Assembly (NCBI RefSeq): GCF_024713945.1
Contig: NC_134677.1
Location: 4,343,001-4,407,000, forward strand
Direction: 5' to 3'
Origin: Dermatophagoides farinae
Lineage: Eukaryota > Arthropoda > Arachnida > Sarcoptiformes > Pyroglyphidae
DNA: 64,000 bases
Of the stretch, positions 1-14,132 are shown one piece after another. The notes below the pieces were generated by a model. The model saw nothing but the letters and a program-made list of their open reading frames with translations, was not told the DNA's origin and did no database searches. The position numbers and the translations under genes were made by a program. Each line of letters starts with the position of its first letter. The stretch's first letter is position 1.

Positions 1-1170
1 GACATCATTTAAAAATTTAAAAAAATCCAAACCGAATGTTTGATTGCTATATATAAAGTTGAAAATGAGAACATAAATGGAAAAAAACGATTTTTATTTT
101 TGACCACAGAACCAACTAAAGACGACCCGCACACAATACACAACACACACACACACACACAGACAGACAAACAAAGAAACAACATTGGGAGACGATTGTT
201 TGTTTGGTTGGTAAGTTTCATTCTGAAATATTTTTTCTTTGAAAAACTTGAAAACAAAATTTCATTGTAATGATTGTTGTGGTCAACAACGAAAACAGGG
301 AAAAAAGCAGGGAGAAAAACAAAAGAATGTAAAAAAACGACCACACATTTCTAAATTTGGTTCCTGATTCTGTAAACGTTTTTTATTTTTATTTTTATTT
401 TGTGTTTAATTTAATTTCAAATTGATTTACCGTTTTTTTTCTACAAATTTTTTCCGATGAGTAACAAATGGAAAATTTATTTTCCTTTATATGTATCATC
501 AGAATTTTAAGTCATTTAATCATTATTTGATTTTTTTCCAAACAAGTTTTTCTTTCGGATGCATTATATAAAAACATAAACAAAACAAAACAAAACAAAA
601 AAAATAACTGCCAGAAAAAACATACATATATGATTTTGGGATAAATTATCAAATTGCCAGGATCTATCGCCAATGATGATGATGATGATGATAATGATAA
701 TAACGGCAAATGACACGTTCTTTCTTTGCCTATGGGATTCTCATCAGTTTTTTTTACTTTCTCGCTATTCTCGTTTCAATGGAACAAAACTACCATTTAT
801 TTATTTATTTATTTATATTTATAACATTTATTCATTTCATTTTATTCATGAATCACTAATCGAATCAAATGATAAACGAATCGGATAATAATAATAATAA
901 TAATGGTTTTGAAAACGAAGAAAATCATCGTTTTACCATTATATTTCATTCATTTCGATCGATTCATTTTCATTCATTTTGCAAGCCTTGCTTGCCCCAC
1001 TCTAATTTAATATGGGCATATAAATGTGTGTATATTTTTCATTTTTCAAGTTTATTTTTTTTTTGTTCATTGCTGCTTCGTTTTCTTCTCTCTTGTATAT
1101 ATAAATTGAACGACAATTTATGTTCGTAAATTTGATACATATATTGAAACGTGTGAACTATTATTGATCA

Positions 1171-1196
1171 ACACACACACACACACACACACACAC
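1171..1196. repeat. (AC)13 microsatellite
   Basis: Uninterrupted AC dinucleotide run, one of the longest in the window. It lies just upstream of the CpG-containing patch at 1200-1360. Confidence 0.95.
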
Positions 1197-1216
1197 CAGT
1201 ACATGCACACCATACC

Positions 1217-1360
1217 GAATAACGACGCGTGTCGTCATAGTGAACCCTGAAAATAAGCAAATACAACAACTAAAATCAAGAATCGGGTGAATATATATAA
1301 AAAACGAAGGCGATACACGCGTCATCATCATCATCCTATGGCACGTGGCACGTTGTTTGG
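1217..1360. promoter_or_regulatory. promoter/enhancer-like patch with ACGCGT and CACGTG sites
   Basis: In a very AT-rich background this patch has ACGCGT twice (1225-1230 and 1317-1322), an E-box CACGTG at 1342-1347 followed by a second partial copy (GGCACGTT), and a TATATATA run near 1291. CpG words are otherwise rare in the flanks. I see no associated exon, so a regulatory role is inferred from composition only. Confidence 0.25.
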
Positions 1361-1500
1361 CGTCATCATCAAACCTATGATGATGATGATGAAGAAAAAT
1401 AAATGTATGGCCTTCTTTTCTTAATTTTCTTTATTTATGCGGATAAATGGTCCGGAATCATGGAACAATATCGAGTGTGAAATTGTTGCCGGTTATTGTT

Positions 1501-1541
1501 GTTATTATTATTATTATTATTATTATTGTTGTTGTTGTTGT
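1501..1541. repeat. (TTA)n(TTG)n compound microsatellite
   Basis: About nine TTA units pass directly into five TTG units. On the plus strand this creates an artificial Tyr/Cys-rich open frame, which is not a gene. Confidence 0.9.
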
Positions 1542-4500
1542 TCGCATAAATGCTTACGGTTGTTTTGCATTACAATTGAAAATACGAATGAACCGTCTCT
1601 AATCTATGAGGTCATAATAATCTTATGCGAATAATTTTAGTTCATTTTGAATCATCATTCAATATGTTCCATAATCATACAACCATACAACACTCGTGTG
1701 CCAAATTGTTTGGCATTAATTGATTGGACATGGAAACTTACAGTACTCATTCAGATTCATTCGTGATTCACTGACTCATCCCTTATTTTTATGCATCAAA
1801 TAAATGAATAATTCTAGACAAAAAAAATTCTTTTTTCTTGTTTTTATCGATTTTCGTGGCTCAACTCTATCCATTTGATTCAACATTTCATATCAGCAAA
1901 GACCAATGGCCGTTCATATCGAGACTGACCATACACCAGACAGAGTCGATTATAATCATTTTTTTCTTTTTGCTTCTTTTTCATAGAAAATAATTTCATT
2001 AGTTTTATTCAAGACTACGACCACCATAATGATGATGATGATGATGATAAAGAGATAATGAAATGGAATAAAATGGACTCTATCTTATTGAAATATATAC
2101 ATTCATGCATATGAATAGAGATGGACAAGAATGTTTAGTAATCATATTATGAACTACCAACAACTACCCCCAAAAAAAACTCGTACACAAAAATTCCCTT
2201 AACAACTCGATATGAACGATTCATGAATGTCATGGAAAAAAAGAAAAAAAAATTTTTCTCCACTCACAAATCCAATTCTGAATGGCTACAACGAGGAACG
2301 GAAAAAAAAGAGTTACGATGAGAAAAAAAGGAAAAAAATTACTTTCAATGACATTAACGGTCCATCATCATCATCATCATAGGACATCCTGATCATGATT
2401 GGTTGGTATAATGTATATTCTTAATATCCATTATATGTAATTGTATGATGATGAATTAATATTTCATCATCATCATCATCATCGTCGTTGTCGTCTAAAG
2501 AGTAGTTTCTTTTTTCCATTATAAAATTGTTTGTCATTTGTATACTTTTAAATTTTGAATGATTTTACATTCATGATACCAGTAAATAATAAGAAAGAAT
2601 TAGCAATTTCTTGTTACCATCGTTGTTATATGGGTAGTAGAGAGATCTCCAAAAAAAACAGAAATTCTTTTCTTTTTTTTCATTTCATCTTTTTGACATC
2701 ACAACAACATAAATGATGATGAATGATGTTTTCCCTTTCACTTTTATATACACACTGTTACAATGTCATTTTCAGGTTTATACAAAAAAAAGAGAAAAAA
2801 CGAAGACCCAAAAAATTTTTTTTTTTTATTTATATATTTGAATGAACACATTCAGACATTAAACCGACTGTGTTAATATTGGAGAATGTTTTTAGGATCA
2901 ATCGAACCGAATTAACTATTGTTCAATCTATCCATATCCATCAAATAATATAAATATATAAAAGAATGAATGGGTCTTGTATATTATTAATTGCTTTTTT
3001 CTTTCAACTTGATACAAGTCAAATCATTCATTCATTGAATAATGGCAAAAAATTGCCAATAATGCCATAAAATAACATAAAATAAAATGGCGCCTAATCG
3101 AATTCCGCTTCAATGATATTAATTTGTATCTGAACGATGATGGCAATGATGATGATGATGATGATGATGATCGAATGTAATAAATGCTATATGAAGCATA
3201 TTTGCAATTTCTCCTTTTCTCTTCCATCCATAACAACTAAAATAAGAATGCCAACGAACGGAGAGAGTGAAAAAAAAAATCATGATGACTGATTAGCTTT
3301 ATGTTATGTTATGAACGAGAACCTTTTTTTCTCTATTTCCACGTTCTGTTATTCAAATTCTATGGGTTATAATATAATAAATGCAAGCATATATGAAAAA
3401 AAAGTAAAAAGAAGCAGAAAAAAAATTAAAATTCAAATACATCATCGATATACATCATCACACATAACGGAGTGAAGAATCTCTACACCGTAAATTTTTT
3501 TTTACGATTCTAGATGATGATGATGATTTTCATTCTCTTTAGTTAGCTTGAATTGATTTACGCTCAACTTGTATTAATCAATGCCTAAACGATTATAGTT
3601 AAATTTTTCAATGAATTTTTTTTTCTTTTATCATCAACCATACAACAAAGACACACACACATACACACACACATGCACATTAGGCCCTTTTTTCACACTT
3701 TCTCTCCGTTTGGAATAGAATAGCAAAGAACCAAAAAAAACTGTTATTCAGTTCCACTGAAAAATTCAAAACGACGACAAAAAATGCCATCAAATCAGTG
3801 AATCAAATACACACACAGTTCAGTGAAAAAAAAATAATATAGTTTTGGCCATCCGGTAATGCTTTTTTCTATTCTTCCTCTTCGTTTTTTTATGTCTACA
3901 ATTTCGAAATTTTTTTTCACAAACATTTTTTATGAAAAATGACTTTAATTAATTAACGGAAAATTGAATTTTTTTTTTTGCTTTATCCGTTCGTTCGTTC
4001 AGCATTCATCAATCTATTCATTCATTCAAGTTGGATGGTTGTTGTTGACTCTTGTAGAATTGCTTGTCGCAATAAAAAAAATCATTCATTTCATAGAATT
4101 TTTTACAGTGATTATTATCAAAGTTTTGTCCTTTGGACGCCCATGCCATCATCTGCAATGAACGAATAGGCAGAATGAACAGAGAAAAAAAATTAAATAT
4201 AGCATCCCTATACACAGTCTACATAATGAATTTTTGTCGAATTAATTAATTTTTTTCTGCATTTTACTTTTGGGTGAACGAATGAATTTGATAAAACCGG
4301 CGAAGGAAAATAGGGGAAATGATGGTTTAGAAAATAAATTTTTAATTAAAATTTTCGATTTTTAACCTCATACATAGCTGGCTGGCTGTTGTGGTTGTTG
4401 TTGTTGATTGCTGAACGCGTGTACTTGATTTTTATTCGCTGAACATTTTGGGATATATCATAGAAATTGTAGAAACAGAACAAAATTTTCAGACCACAAT

Positions 4501-5531
4501 AGAAAACCTGCCCTGAAGGAATCATGAATTTCCATTGAATGTTTTGAATCATCAACATCAACGACAACAGCCGAAAAAAATTTTATTAATTTTCCAATTC
4601 AGTTTGTTACTAAGTTTCATTCTCTAAACGAATTTCTATGCCAAAAATTATTGCAAAAATGTTTGTTTAAAATATTATCCAAACCCTTTGCATTTTTCCT
4701 TGTGTGTCTATGTGTTTTTGAAAGTAAATATGGTCATTCAGAAGCATTTCATTTGGAAATATTTCATTCACAACACAAACACATACACACAAATACCAGT
4801 AATATATATGATTCTTTTACACAAACACACGATTATAACGATGGTGATAATGATGACAATGTCTGAATTCGACCACTCGATATATATTAAATATCGAATG
4901 GGTGTATGTGTGTGTGTGTTTGTATCTGTGATGTTTTTCTTTTTCTGATCTTGTTCTCTATGCATTCATTTTTCAAATTGAAAAAGAAATAGTGTTTTGA
5001 TGCTGCAAAAAAGATTGAATGAAACTCTCAAACTAGAATTATTAATGTGTGTGGAAACCATTGATGAATGGATCGAATGATGAGGAAATGGATGAATGGA
5101 TTTTTGGGGACCATACCAATCAGTCCCAAAAACATTTTGCACATCTTATGATTATTTTTATTTTGGACTGGTGACTATGAAAAAATCGGACTAGCATTTA
5201 GAAAAAAAGGAAAATTCTCTTTATTTGTATATGACCAAATGAGATGATGATGATAATCAAATATTTTTTTCTCGGATTGATTTCAAAATTAGTTTTATGT
5301 TTATGTTCTCATCTCTTAAAAGTATTTTGCACTTTCAGAATCAACGCTAATAATATATATCCAGCTTATTCGAAAAGATACTAGCAAAAATAATTCTGTG
5401 ATTTCATTTTTCTTTATCACTTTCCATGCACACAAATGCATTAATCATTTCAACTCTTGCAACACTTTAATTCTGTTCATTCGACTAGCCTTTCACTATA
5501 CACTCTTTGCCATTTAATATTTATTAAAAGC

Positions 5532-5560
5532 TGATGATGATGATGATGATGATGATGATA
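5532..5560. repeat. (GAT)9 microsatellite
   Basis: Pure trinucleotide run, typical of the (ATG/CAT)n tracts scattered through this window. Confidence 0.95.
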
Positions 5561-8500
5561 GCGGTGGTTATTGTGTCTGGTTGTTTTTTTTGTTGTTGTT
5601 GTGGACGACGTGCCTTTGCTCAAAATGATTGTCTTTTTTTTCGATTATAAGAATTGAAGCCAGAGTGAGAAAGAGAATGGAGTAAACAATTGAGATACAA
5701 ATGGATTATTTTAATTCTTTTCGAATGTGATTCTATACAGATGTAATTTACTGTGTTAGTGTGTGTGTGTGTATGTCCAAAATAATGACAATCATCATCA
5801 TCATCGTCAAAAAAAAACGAACAGACAAAAAAGAATGGCCCAAAAAAATGCCAACTAAAAAATTGTGGGTAGAAAAGTACAAATACTCGATAATATAGTT
5901 AATAACTATACTAAACTTCTAGGTTATTATTATTATTATACTGATTAAAACAATCGAACATCCCTGATCAAAGCTTCTTTTTTTATATTCTTGGCTATGG
6001 CTATTTTATTTTTTTTCCATTCGTTTATGTATTGGTTCAAGTAACGAACGAGTTAAGCTATAAAACAATTATATTTATTCTCTCAATTTGATGATTTTTT
6101 TTCTGGGGTAAATGCGATTTTATATTAGTGTACGCACACACACACACACAGACATTGCTTGACTAACTAACTTGTAACGATTGACTATGGAATGGATTGA
6201 TCAAACGAAAGAAGAGAGTGAGACTATCGAATTGTGGAATTGAATGGATTCGATATAAATAAATTGTTGTTGTTGCTCCATTCATAGCTACGATTCAATC
6301 GAGTACCATTCATTGATGATGATTCTGCTGTTATGGTTCAAAATAATGCATCAGTATATACACAATTTTCATTTCATTTGATTCATTCATTTTGTTGGTC
6401 AGCAACGTTATCCATAGCAATAATGATGATGATGATTATAATAATAATAATAATAATAATATTCAATAGAAAAAACGGAATTTCGACCAAAATAAATGAG
6501 TTTAAACGAATCTTGTGTTCACCAGAGAGAGAGAGGTGAAGAAAAAAAAATAGAAAAAGAAAAAAAATAAAAAAAAAATAACCCATACAGCACAACCAGG
6601 AAAAAAACTCCGATTACAGATTTCAATACAAATCCATACAAATGACCACGAAACAACATATCAAGATGGACCGATAGAATGAAATGATGGAAAAAATGTA
6701 CCCCCATATTGGGTTAGGGCAAAGTCAATCCAAATAAACAAACAGTCAACTAACCAAAGAATATTTTGTAAGAATTTCAATACTACATATACAAAAAATG
6801 CATTCACATATAAACAAAAAAAAACTCGTTCGCCTCAGTGATGTTATAAGCTTAGCTATTGATGTTTTTGGATTCAGCTTTTTCTGGTATCTTCTTTTTG
6901 ATGTGAGTGCGTGTGTATGTGTGGCCATCGTTCACTAATTTAGTAATTTAGTCGCGTAGTATGTCGATGTTGGTCTTTGTGTACGTTTAGGTTCATTAAT
7001 AATCGTCCTCGTCATCAAATGTTCAACAACAACAAAGAATCCAAATATCCAAAAAAAAAAAAATCGAGAATAGCAGAAAAAACAAGAATTTTCTGCTTCG
7101 CTATTCGTTCATGTGTATTTTTTTTTAGTACACACACATACCATTTTTATAAATATTCACATTTATCGTTATTGTCGTTCTTTTTTTTGTTATTCTGTAC
7201 ATTCGATTTTTTTTCTAGTCGTGTTGCCGAATCCGTTGGTCCGTGCATATTATTATTATTATTATTGAATAATTAAATTTGGCCATCATGTCTATGATGA
7301 TGGCGTCGATATACAAAGGAAAATAAAAACACCCACATGCACACATAATCATCGGATGTCCAAGAATCGTATGAATGTATGAATGAACAAATGAATGCAT
7401 AAAAACAAAAGTTTTTTTGTTATTTTTTCTAAAAAATAACAAAAATTGACGATGCCGCTAGTCATTTTATCACCATTGAATTTTTTTTTTTATTTATTCA
7501 TCCATATATTCATTTATTTGATGATGGCATCCAACTCATATTCATTTAGCAAGGAAATGTGAACGATATGCAAAGAGAGATAGACCAAGCTATAGATTGC
7601 TTGCTTTCTAGATGATAGCCATTCAGCTCATTTATTTCATTTCCATTTCATGTCCAGTAGTTTGACTCTCTTTTTGCTATGAATTTTATTGAATCGGTTG
7701 ATTTGTGTATAGACCTTAATGACCATTAGTATCCATATCGATATTTTGCCAGATCACCCAACAACAAACACATAGAATTACTATTTTATATTAGAAAATG
7801 ATGTCCACACACACACAAGAAGCCGGGCTTTCCATACATCTATTTATTTTTGTTTTGAATCTCCATTTTCTGATCATGATATCGATATGTGTTTGGTTTC
7901 AAATAAAATAAAGAGAATGTACAAAACGATGAAACAGCATGGGCGCCAAAAATATAACTGACCATAATCAAAGAACAATGAGGAAAATATAGAGAAACAA
8001 ACAAAAATTACAACATAAAAAAAGCCTGAAGAAAATGATTGAATAAAAGGCGAAAAAAAAGAATATGGCTATCTGGGGTTTATAAATAATCAATTCCATC
8101 AATTTTGTTTTTTTTTCTTCAAAAGCATCCTATAGAGCGATTCATATTGATTCTGTTTGGTTATTATTATTATTATTTTATATAACGCTATGAACATCAC
8201 GTCAATGAATAATGGTGATGAGAATAAATTGCAATTTGGAAAAATGACCATAAGAATTCTTATGAGAGAATCATTTCTTTTTCCACATTTTCATCTTTTC
8301 CTCTATCTATTTCGCAGTGTATGTATGAGTATTGAAACCAAATCAATCGTCAAGATGCAGTGTAAACTGAAATAAATATAGAAGCACTTGGAATGATTAT
8401 AATCCATTTGCTTCTGAAGCCTGCTTACATGAACAAATGCAATGATTCTTGGGAACGATAATATTACGGGTGATTCTTTTTTTCTACATTTTCTAATCAT

Positions 8501-8602
8501 TTATTTGCTTGAAAATTTTTCTGATAATATCAGTTTGGTAAAATTTGATCATTGTAGAAACATAGAAATATATAAAGAGTCATTTGTTTAGAGAGAATAA
8601 AC

Positions 8603-8738
8603 AGGTTGCGATATGAAATAGCCAAACTGAAAATAGCCAAGGCAGAAAATAGCCAAATATTTTTATTATTTTCAATATATTTTAGTTGGCTATTTTCTGC
8701 CTTGGCTATTTTCATTTTGGCTATTTCAACTCACAATC
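8603..8738. repeat. long fold-back inverted repeat with internal decamer repeats
   Basis: The left arm 8615-8656 and right arm 8686-8727 are reverse complements over 42 bases with one mismatch, separated by a 29-base AT-rich loop. Each arm carries three copies of AAATAGCCAA separated by short spacers. Outside the core, 8603-8614 and 8728-8738 are still partly complementary, so the imperfect stem reaches about 54 bp. Transcribed from either strand it would form a near-perfect double-stranded hairpin. It could be a miniature foldback element, a hairpin-RNA source, or a palindromic duplication. Confidence 0.9.
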
Positions 8739-11700
8739 CTAACGAAACTTTTTTTGTTGTGATTGCTCATAAATCAAGTCAGGCAAAGCCGTCAAATAAT
8801 CAAATGAAATAATAAACAGTATGCTCCAATATAAGGACATTGTTATTGAAATTTCTGGGATGAATATTTCAATTTCATTTGTGAACAATGCTCATCATTA
8901 TTAATGATAAAAATATCAAAATATGAAATTTTATGAAAAAAATGTCTTTCTATTCTTTCTTTGAGTTTTTGAAAAAAAAATTTTTTGGATAACAATGAAA
9001 TGGGGAAAAAAAATTTACAAGTCAATCACTATTATCTTATTTTTGTTCATTATAATTGTAATATGAACTGTTCGATTAATCAAAAATTGATGTTTCCTAA
9101 GTTTTCAATATTGGCAGGCAATATGGTGTATGAGTAAATAAATCATTTGGAACATGGACAAATGATTGTACCCAAAACTTAAACAAACATACACACATAA
9201 ATACATTTCTGTGACGCATCTGTCAACGATGGAAACATCGTTTTGGATATATCCCCCAATAGCAATACGAACAGACAATTGTCTAATTTGAATTTCCTAT
9301 ACGTTCACTTGCTCACATGTCTGTGTGTGTTCCTGGTCATGTCAAGTCACCAAAAATATATGCAATTGAATGCACAGACAGCATACATATTCTACATATA
9401 AAATTATAATATGAATGATCGGAAATAAAACAACGAAACAAAAAGTCGATGCTCCCGAGATTCTAGACGATCAACGAATCAGATATAAAAATACTATCTA
9501 TAAACAGTACTGTATTACGGAATCGTATTTGGATCAATTTGATGTCAAACACCAGTTTGATGATGATGATTCGTTGCCGTGTTTCCGTTTGTTTTTTATG
9601 TTTTATTCAAACTAAAAACGAATGAATCGGAATAAATCGAAAAAAAATATATGACCGAATGGTAAATCAAATCAAATCAACTTGTTATTCTGGTTCTCGG
9701 CTTGTCATTGTCGTTGCAATATGGTCGTGTTTGTTGGGTTTTTTACTCACTTGTTTTTACTTTCTCTCTTTTGCTCTATATTATTGTGACAGAAATTCGA
9801 CACTTTTTTATATTCTATTGCCACCGATCAAATAAAACGGTATAACGGATGGACTACCGCAGTGAAACAGCCTGCTGTCATCATCATTATCCTCATCATC
9901 ATTGTAGAAATATCAATAATTCATCGAATTGTCACCGAGAAAAAAAACGTATATGAAAAGAATAAATAATCAAAATGTATAACATACATGCATTGAAATT
10001 GGATTCATTTGTTCCAATTGAAGATATTGAATTAATTTTATTCAATATGTCAATGTTGTAAATGTCATTTCAAATTCGATTCGATTTGATTCGATTCCAA
10101 TGATTATGATGAAAATGATGAATGCAAATTAGTTATTACTTACACTTTCAATAAAAATAGTGACGATTTAATAGACTCTCTATACATATATTATGACATA
10201 ATATTACATCGGTATAGGGAATAATAATGATAATAACAATAAAATAAAATTGAAGTCAAAATATACCCAGTTGTCTATTATCGAGATGGATTCAAGTTAA
10301 AGCAAAAAAAAAAAATGCTAAAATCAAATGTAAATTAGTTTCATGGGGTCTTGATTCATTCATTCATTCATTTTGAGATCTGTATGGATCTATGGATCAC
10401 AATGAAAAATAACCTTCATACACAAACGGGTATGAATATATACACACAGCATACAGCACTTATGTAGATTAATGCTGCTGTTCGGTTCGTCTGTTATTAT
10501 GGATTTAATTTTCGTAACGGAAGATGCAATTTTAGAAAACCTAGTTCTTCTTCGTTATTTCATTTACAAGTCTATTTTATAATAATAGAGTTTCAAAATA
10601 ATAATATGAAAAAAAGAAAAGAAAATATGAAGCGGATGCCGTCAGTGCAAAAGCGTAAACATAATTTAATGAATAATAATATTTCTATCGTATGAATAGA
10701 TGAATGTGAGGGCAAAAGAAAAAAAAACGGTACATACCATATATTTCGACCTTTCGACAACGTCTGACGAAAAATTTACGCAAGCGACACAATTTATGTA
10801 AATTAGTTTTGCTTTTTTTTTGCTTGAAATTTTCATTCCATCATCATTATCATTTCGAACTTTTGGTTAAAATGGAAAAAAATAAAATATTGATCGAAAT
10901 CGAAGAAAATTTAAAAGAAAATTTTTGAAAGAATGAATCTCATGCATACGATAGTTCGAAATGTAAATTTACATAAATTCAATGATTTGAGCATACAGTT
11001 GAAGTGATCGTCAGAATCGTCTTTGTCAATTTCCATGTCGATGTCAATGTTATTGTTGTTGCTATTGTTGTTTTTATCGGTTAGTTTTGTTGATGAGATT
11101 TATTTATTTTTTTCTACAGTTCAAAATTCTCGAATTTTTTTTCAGTGGTAAACTATCGCAACAAACAATATGGGAAAAAAAGAAACTTTTTTCTTCCTCA
11201 TCTTTATCATTTGATGATTGCTCATTATGGAAGTGAATCTATAATAGATTTGTTAAATATTTTAGAAATTTAACCAAAATGGCTATCTTGAACCGAAAAG
11301 CAAAAGAAGAAAATAATGAAACTGGATTTAATCAAAAGAGGCGATACTTTAAATATTTCTAATTGACAATCCAAAAAAAGTGAAAAAATTTGTTTCCGAT
11401 GAATTTAAAACTTTATTAAATTTGAAACTTTGCTTTTACACAGCCAACACAAAATGAATAAACATTGGATATCATTGCCATTATCATCATCGTTAAAATG
11501 ACAATTTTGAATCCAAGAATCTGATTTTTATTTTTTCTAGTGATTCTTGACATTCGATAATGACAATCACTATAATATTTGCATTAGAATAATGGGAAAT
11601 TTAATTTGCATCAATAATGTGTACAAAATCTGAAAAAAAAGAGAAAAAGAAAATATCGATTGTTATGTTGGAATTTTTTTTCAACTGCTTCAGATTTAAC

Positions 11701-14132
11701 CAAGAAAGTATAAGTTTAATGATAAAGTTTTAAATAAATTAAAAATTGAATTTTACATTCAAATATAGCTGGATATAATGTGTTGTTTACATTGACGATT
11801 TTTTGCCGATTAATTCTGCGTTATTTTCGAAATTCTTATTAAAAATGTTCACCCATTGATTTAAAAGTTTTCATTAAATTGAATCAGATAAATATGTAAT
11901 AGCAACAGGTTCGGATGGTCGGAAATTGCCCATATTTATCTATTTGATTGATCAATATTTTTTTCCTTAAATTGTCGTCGTTTATATCATTTATTTTGAA
12001 TTATAAATCCAAACATACAACTGGAAAGTGAATCGAGAAATTGAATTTGTTTTTTCATTCAAAAGTCTATTCGATGAATTCATCCCGTTTGGTTGTTTTT
12101 ATTTTCATCAATTTATTTTATTTATACCGAATTCATATGTAAAACAACGATTTGTGCAACAAAAAAAATGGTCATTTTTATTCAATTTAGATTTACAATC
12201 CACTGGATTGTATTGCATTGAATGGCCATATTATCTTTTTTCTCGACTCAATATTAGATTATGGCAGTTTTAATAACAATAAATTGGCAAAGCGATCGAA
12301 CCAAGAAAAAACCCCGAATACAAAAACAACGAGATAGGGATTGAAATTTGCATACAAAAAAATAAACATTGAAGAAGATATTAAAATAGGAAAATGGAAT
12401 AAAATAAAAGAATGGAAATGTCATTAATAATGTAATGGAAAATCGCCTGCTTACTGGCTAACCAATATCATTTTGATTCTTGTTTTGTTCTGTTTTTTTT
12501 ATCCGTCCCGCCATACCATGAAAAAACAAACATGGAAAATCTAGATTGATCGGTCGATTGTCCAGCCAGCCAGTGTGTTTGTGGAATTTGAACGATTTAA
12601 ATTCAATTCTAAATCAAAAACACCAGAATGAAAAAAAAGCCGAAATTGAACAAAAATTCCATGACCAGATAGATTTTATTCTGTTATTATTATTCGTTTG
12701 CCATTCAGTCATCCATGGATATTTGTTTTCATTTTTCATTTTCCATCAATGAAAAAACGACTGAGTTGGTGAGATCACTACCATCACCATATACGTAAGA
12801 CCATTTTGTTCGATTTGTATATATTGACAAGCGAAACGAAAGACAATAGCAAAAAAAAAAATTTCAAATGTTTTCCCGAAAGATTGTTTCACACCCATCA
12901 GTTTCACATATCGACTGTCAGAATCAGATACCAATGGATCTCAGTGAACATTTTGCAATATATATCCCGTATTAACAAGCGATTCCAAATATAAAATAAG
13001 CATAGAAAAACCAAGAGAAACTAATAATAATCAATAAATTTCAATTTGTTGGCCGCAATATCGTTGTCTATCTATCTGTCTATACATTCAAAAAAGAAAT
13101 GTGAGAAAGAATTTTGCCAAGATCAATCGTATTTCGATCGGACGAAAAAAAAATAAAAGATATCCGAAACAAAAAAAAAACCAAATAAACAGAAACGAAT
13201 TGAAAAATATTAATCGAGATCAATGATGAACGGCTAAAAACAAAATCGAACCACTAGAAAAAAAAATGCCGCCCGATTATCATCAATCACACATCGATAT
13301 CGGCAACTCGGACATCAAACGAAACGAAAATAAAAACCCAACACTGTGAGAAAATTGGACAGTATAAATTTCAAAATGAAATAACAAACAAACATTGAGA
13401 AAAGAGGCTATAAGAAACCAAATTATTTTAACCTTATTCGAATCAAACAAATATAAAGCCAACGAATCATTCAAATGGAAGCGAAATATAATTTTCGTTT
13501 TTCAACGGATCTTATTTTTAACGTTAAAAATATGAAATAACAATTTCAATTTTGAAAAATCGTATTATTGTAGAAACATTGTAAATGACAAACAAGTGAA
13601 CACATATATTTAAAAAAAAACCCGCAGGCATATCTGGTTCGTAATCTTATCTGATTATGAACTTTATAAGGGAAAGCAAATTACAGTTATACTTCAACTG
13701 TTTGATTTAATTTGCATTGATTTTCCTTAGATTCCTATGGACGATTCTAAATTTTCCAAAATAAACTTTTATAAATACAACAAAAGATTCATTAATGAAA
13801 TAATTTTTTATTAAAATTTTTTTTCAAAGTTGAAAAATCGATAAAATAATGGATGAAAAAGAGAAAAATGCATGATAAACGTTCATATATGTAAGAATGA
13901 GTTGAAATTATGTAATAATCAAAAAATTATCATAATGGTTGAAAAAAATCTGAGAAAATAAATAGAAAAAAATTAACATTCGGAGACAAAGATATAGGTG
14001 TGTTTGTATTTTCAGTGATACATCACTATTTAACATAGAGGAAAAGTTAAAAATATAGATACAATTCTTGAGATAGAGACAGGCAAATTTTTTTCGTGAA
14101 AAATTTATCCATACAAAAGAACATGTGTAGAA

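Larger units (their letters stand above)
1..14132. other. gene-poor, repeat-rich intergenic (or intronic) region
   Basis: I find no reading frame here with recognisable protein similarity or a convincing series of exons. Open frames are short and low in complexity (poly-Ile, poly-Cys/Tyr, poly-Met) and follow simple repeats. It holds many microsatellites: (CA)n at 143-161, (ATG)n at 672-692, (TTTA)n at 794-816, (AC)n at 1171-1196, (TTA)n(TTG)n at 1501-1541, (GAT)n at 3147-3171 and 5532-5560, (AAT)n at 6444-6462 and 7248-7266. A long fold-back lies at 8603-8738 and a CpG-containing promoter-like patch at 1200-1360. One short ATG frame at 9415-9615 has a fairly normal amino-acid mix but no recognised product. 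The stretch could be the regulatory region or a long intron of a gene outside the window. Confidence 0.6.

Noticed and set aside
9-344. 111-codon open frame rich in Phe, Val and Cys on the minus strand
   Set aside because: Composition is set by T-rich and (CA)n repeat DNA; no motif, no splice context, no partner exons.
1437-1634. Open frame with poly-Tyr and poly-Cys
   Set aside because: It is a direct translation of the (TTA)n(TTG)n microsatellite.
9415-9615. 66-codon ATG frame with fairly normal amino-acid mix (KVDAPEILDDQRIRYKN..)
   Set aside because: Short, no recognised family, no supporting splice or polyadenylation context; left uncalled.
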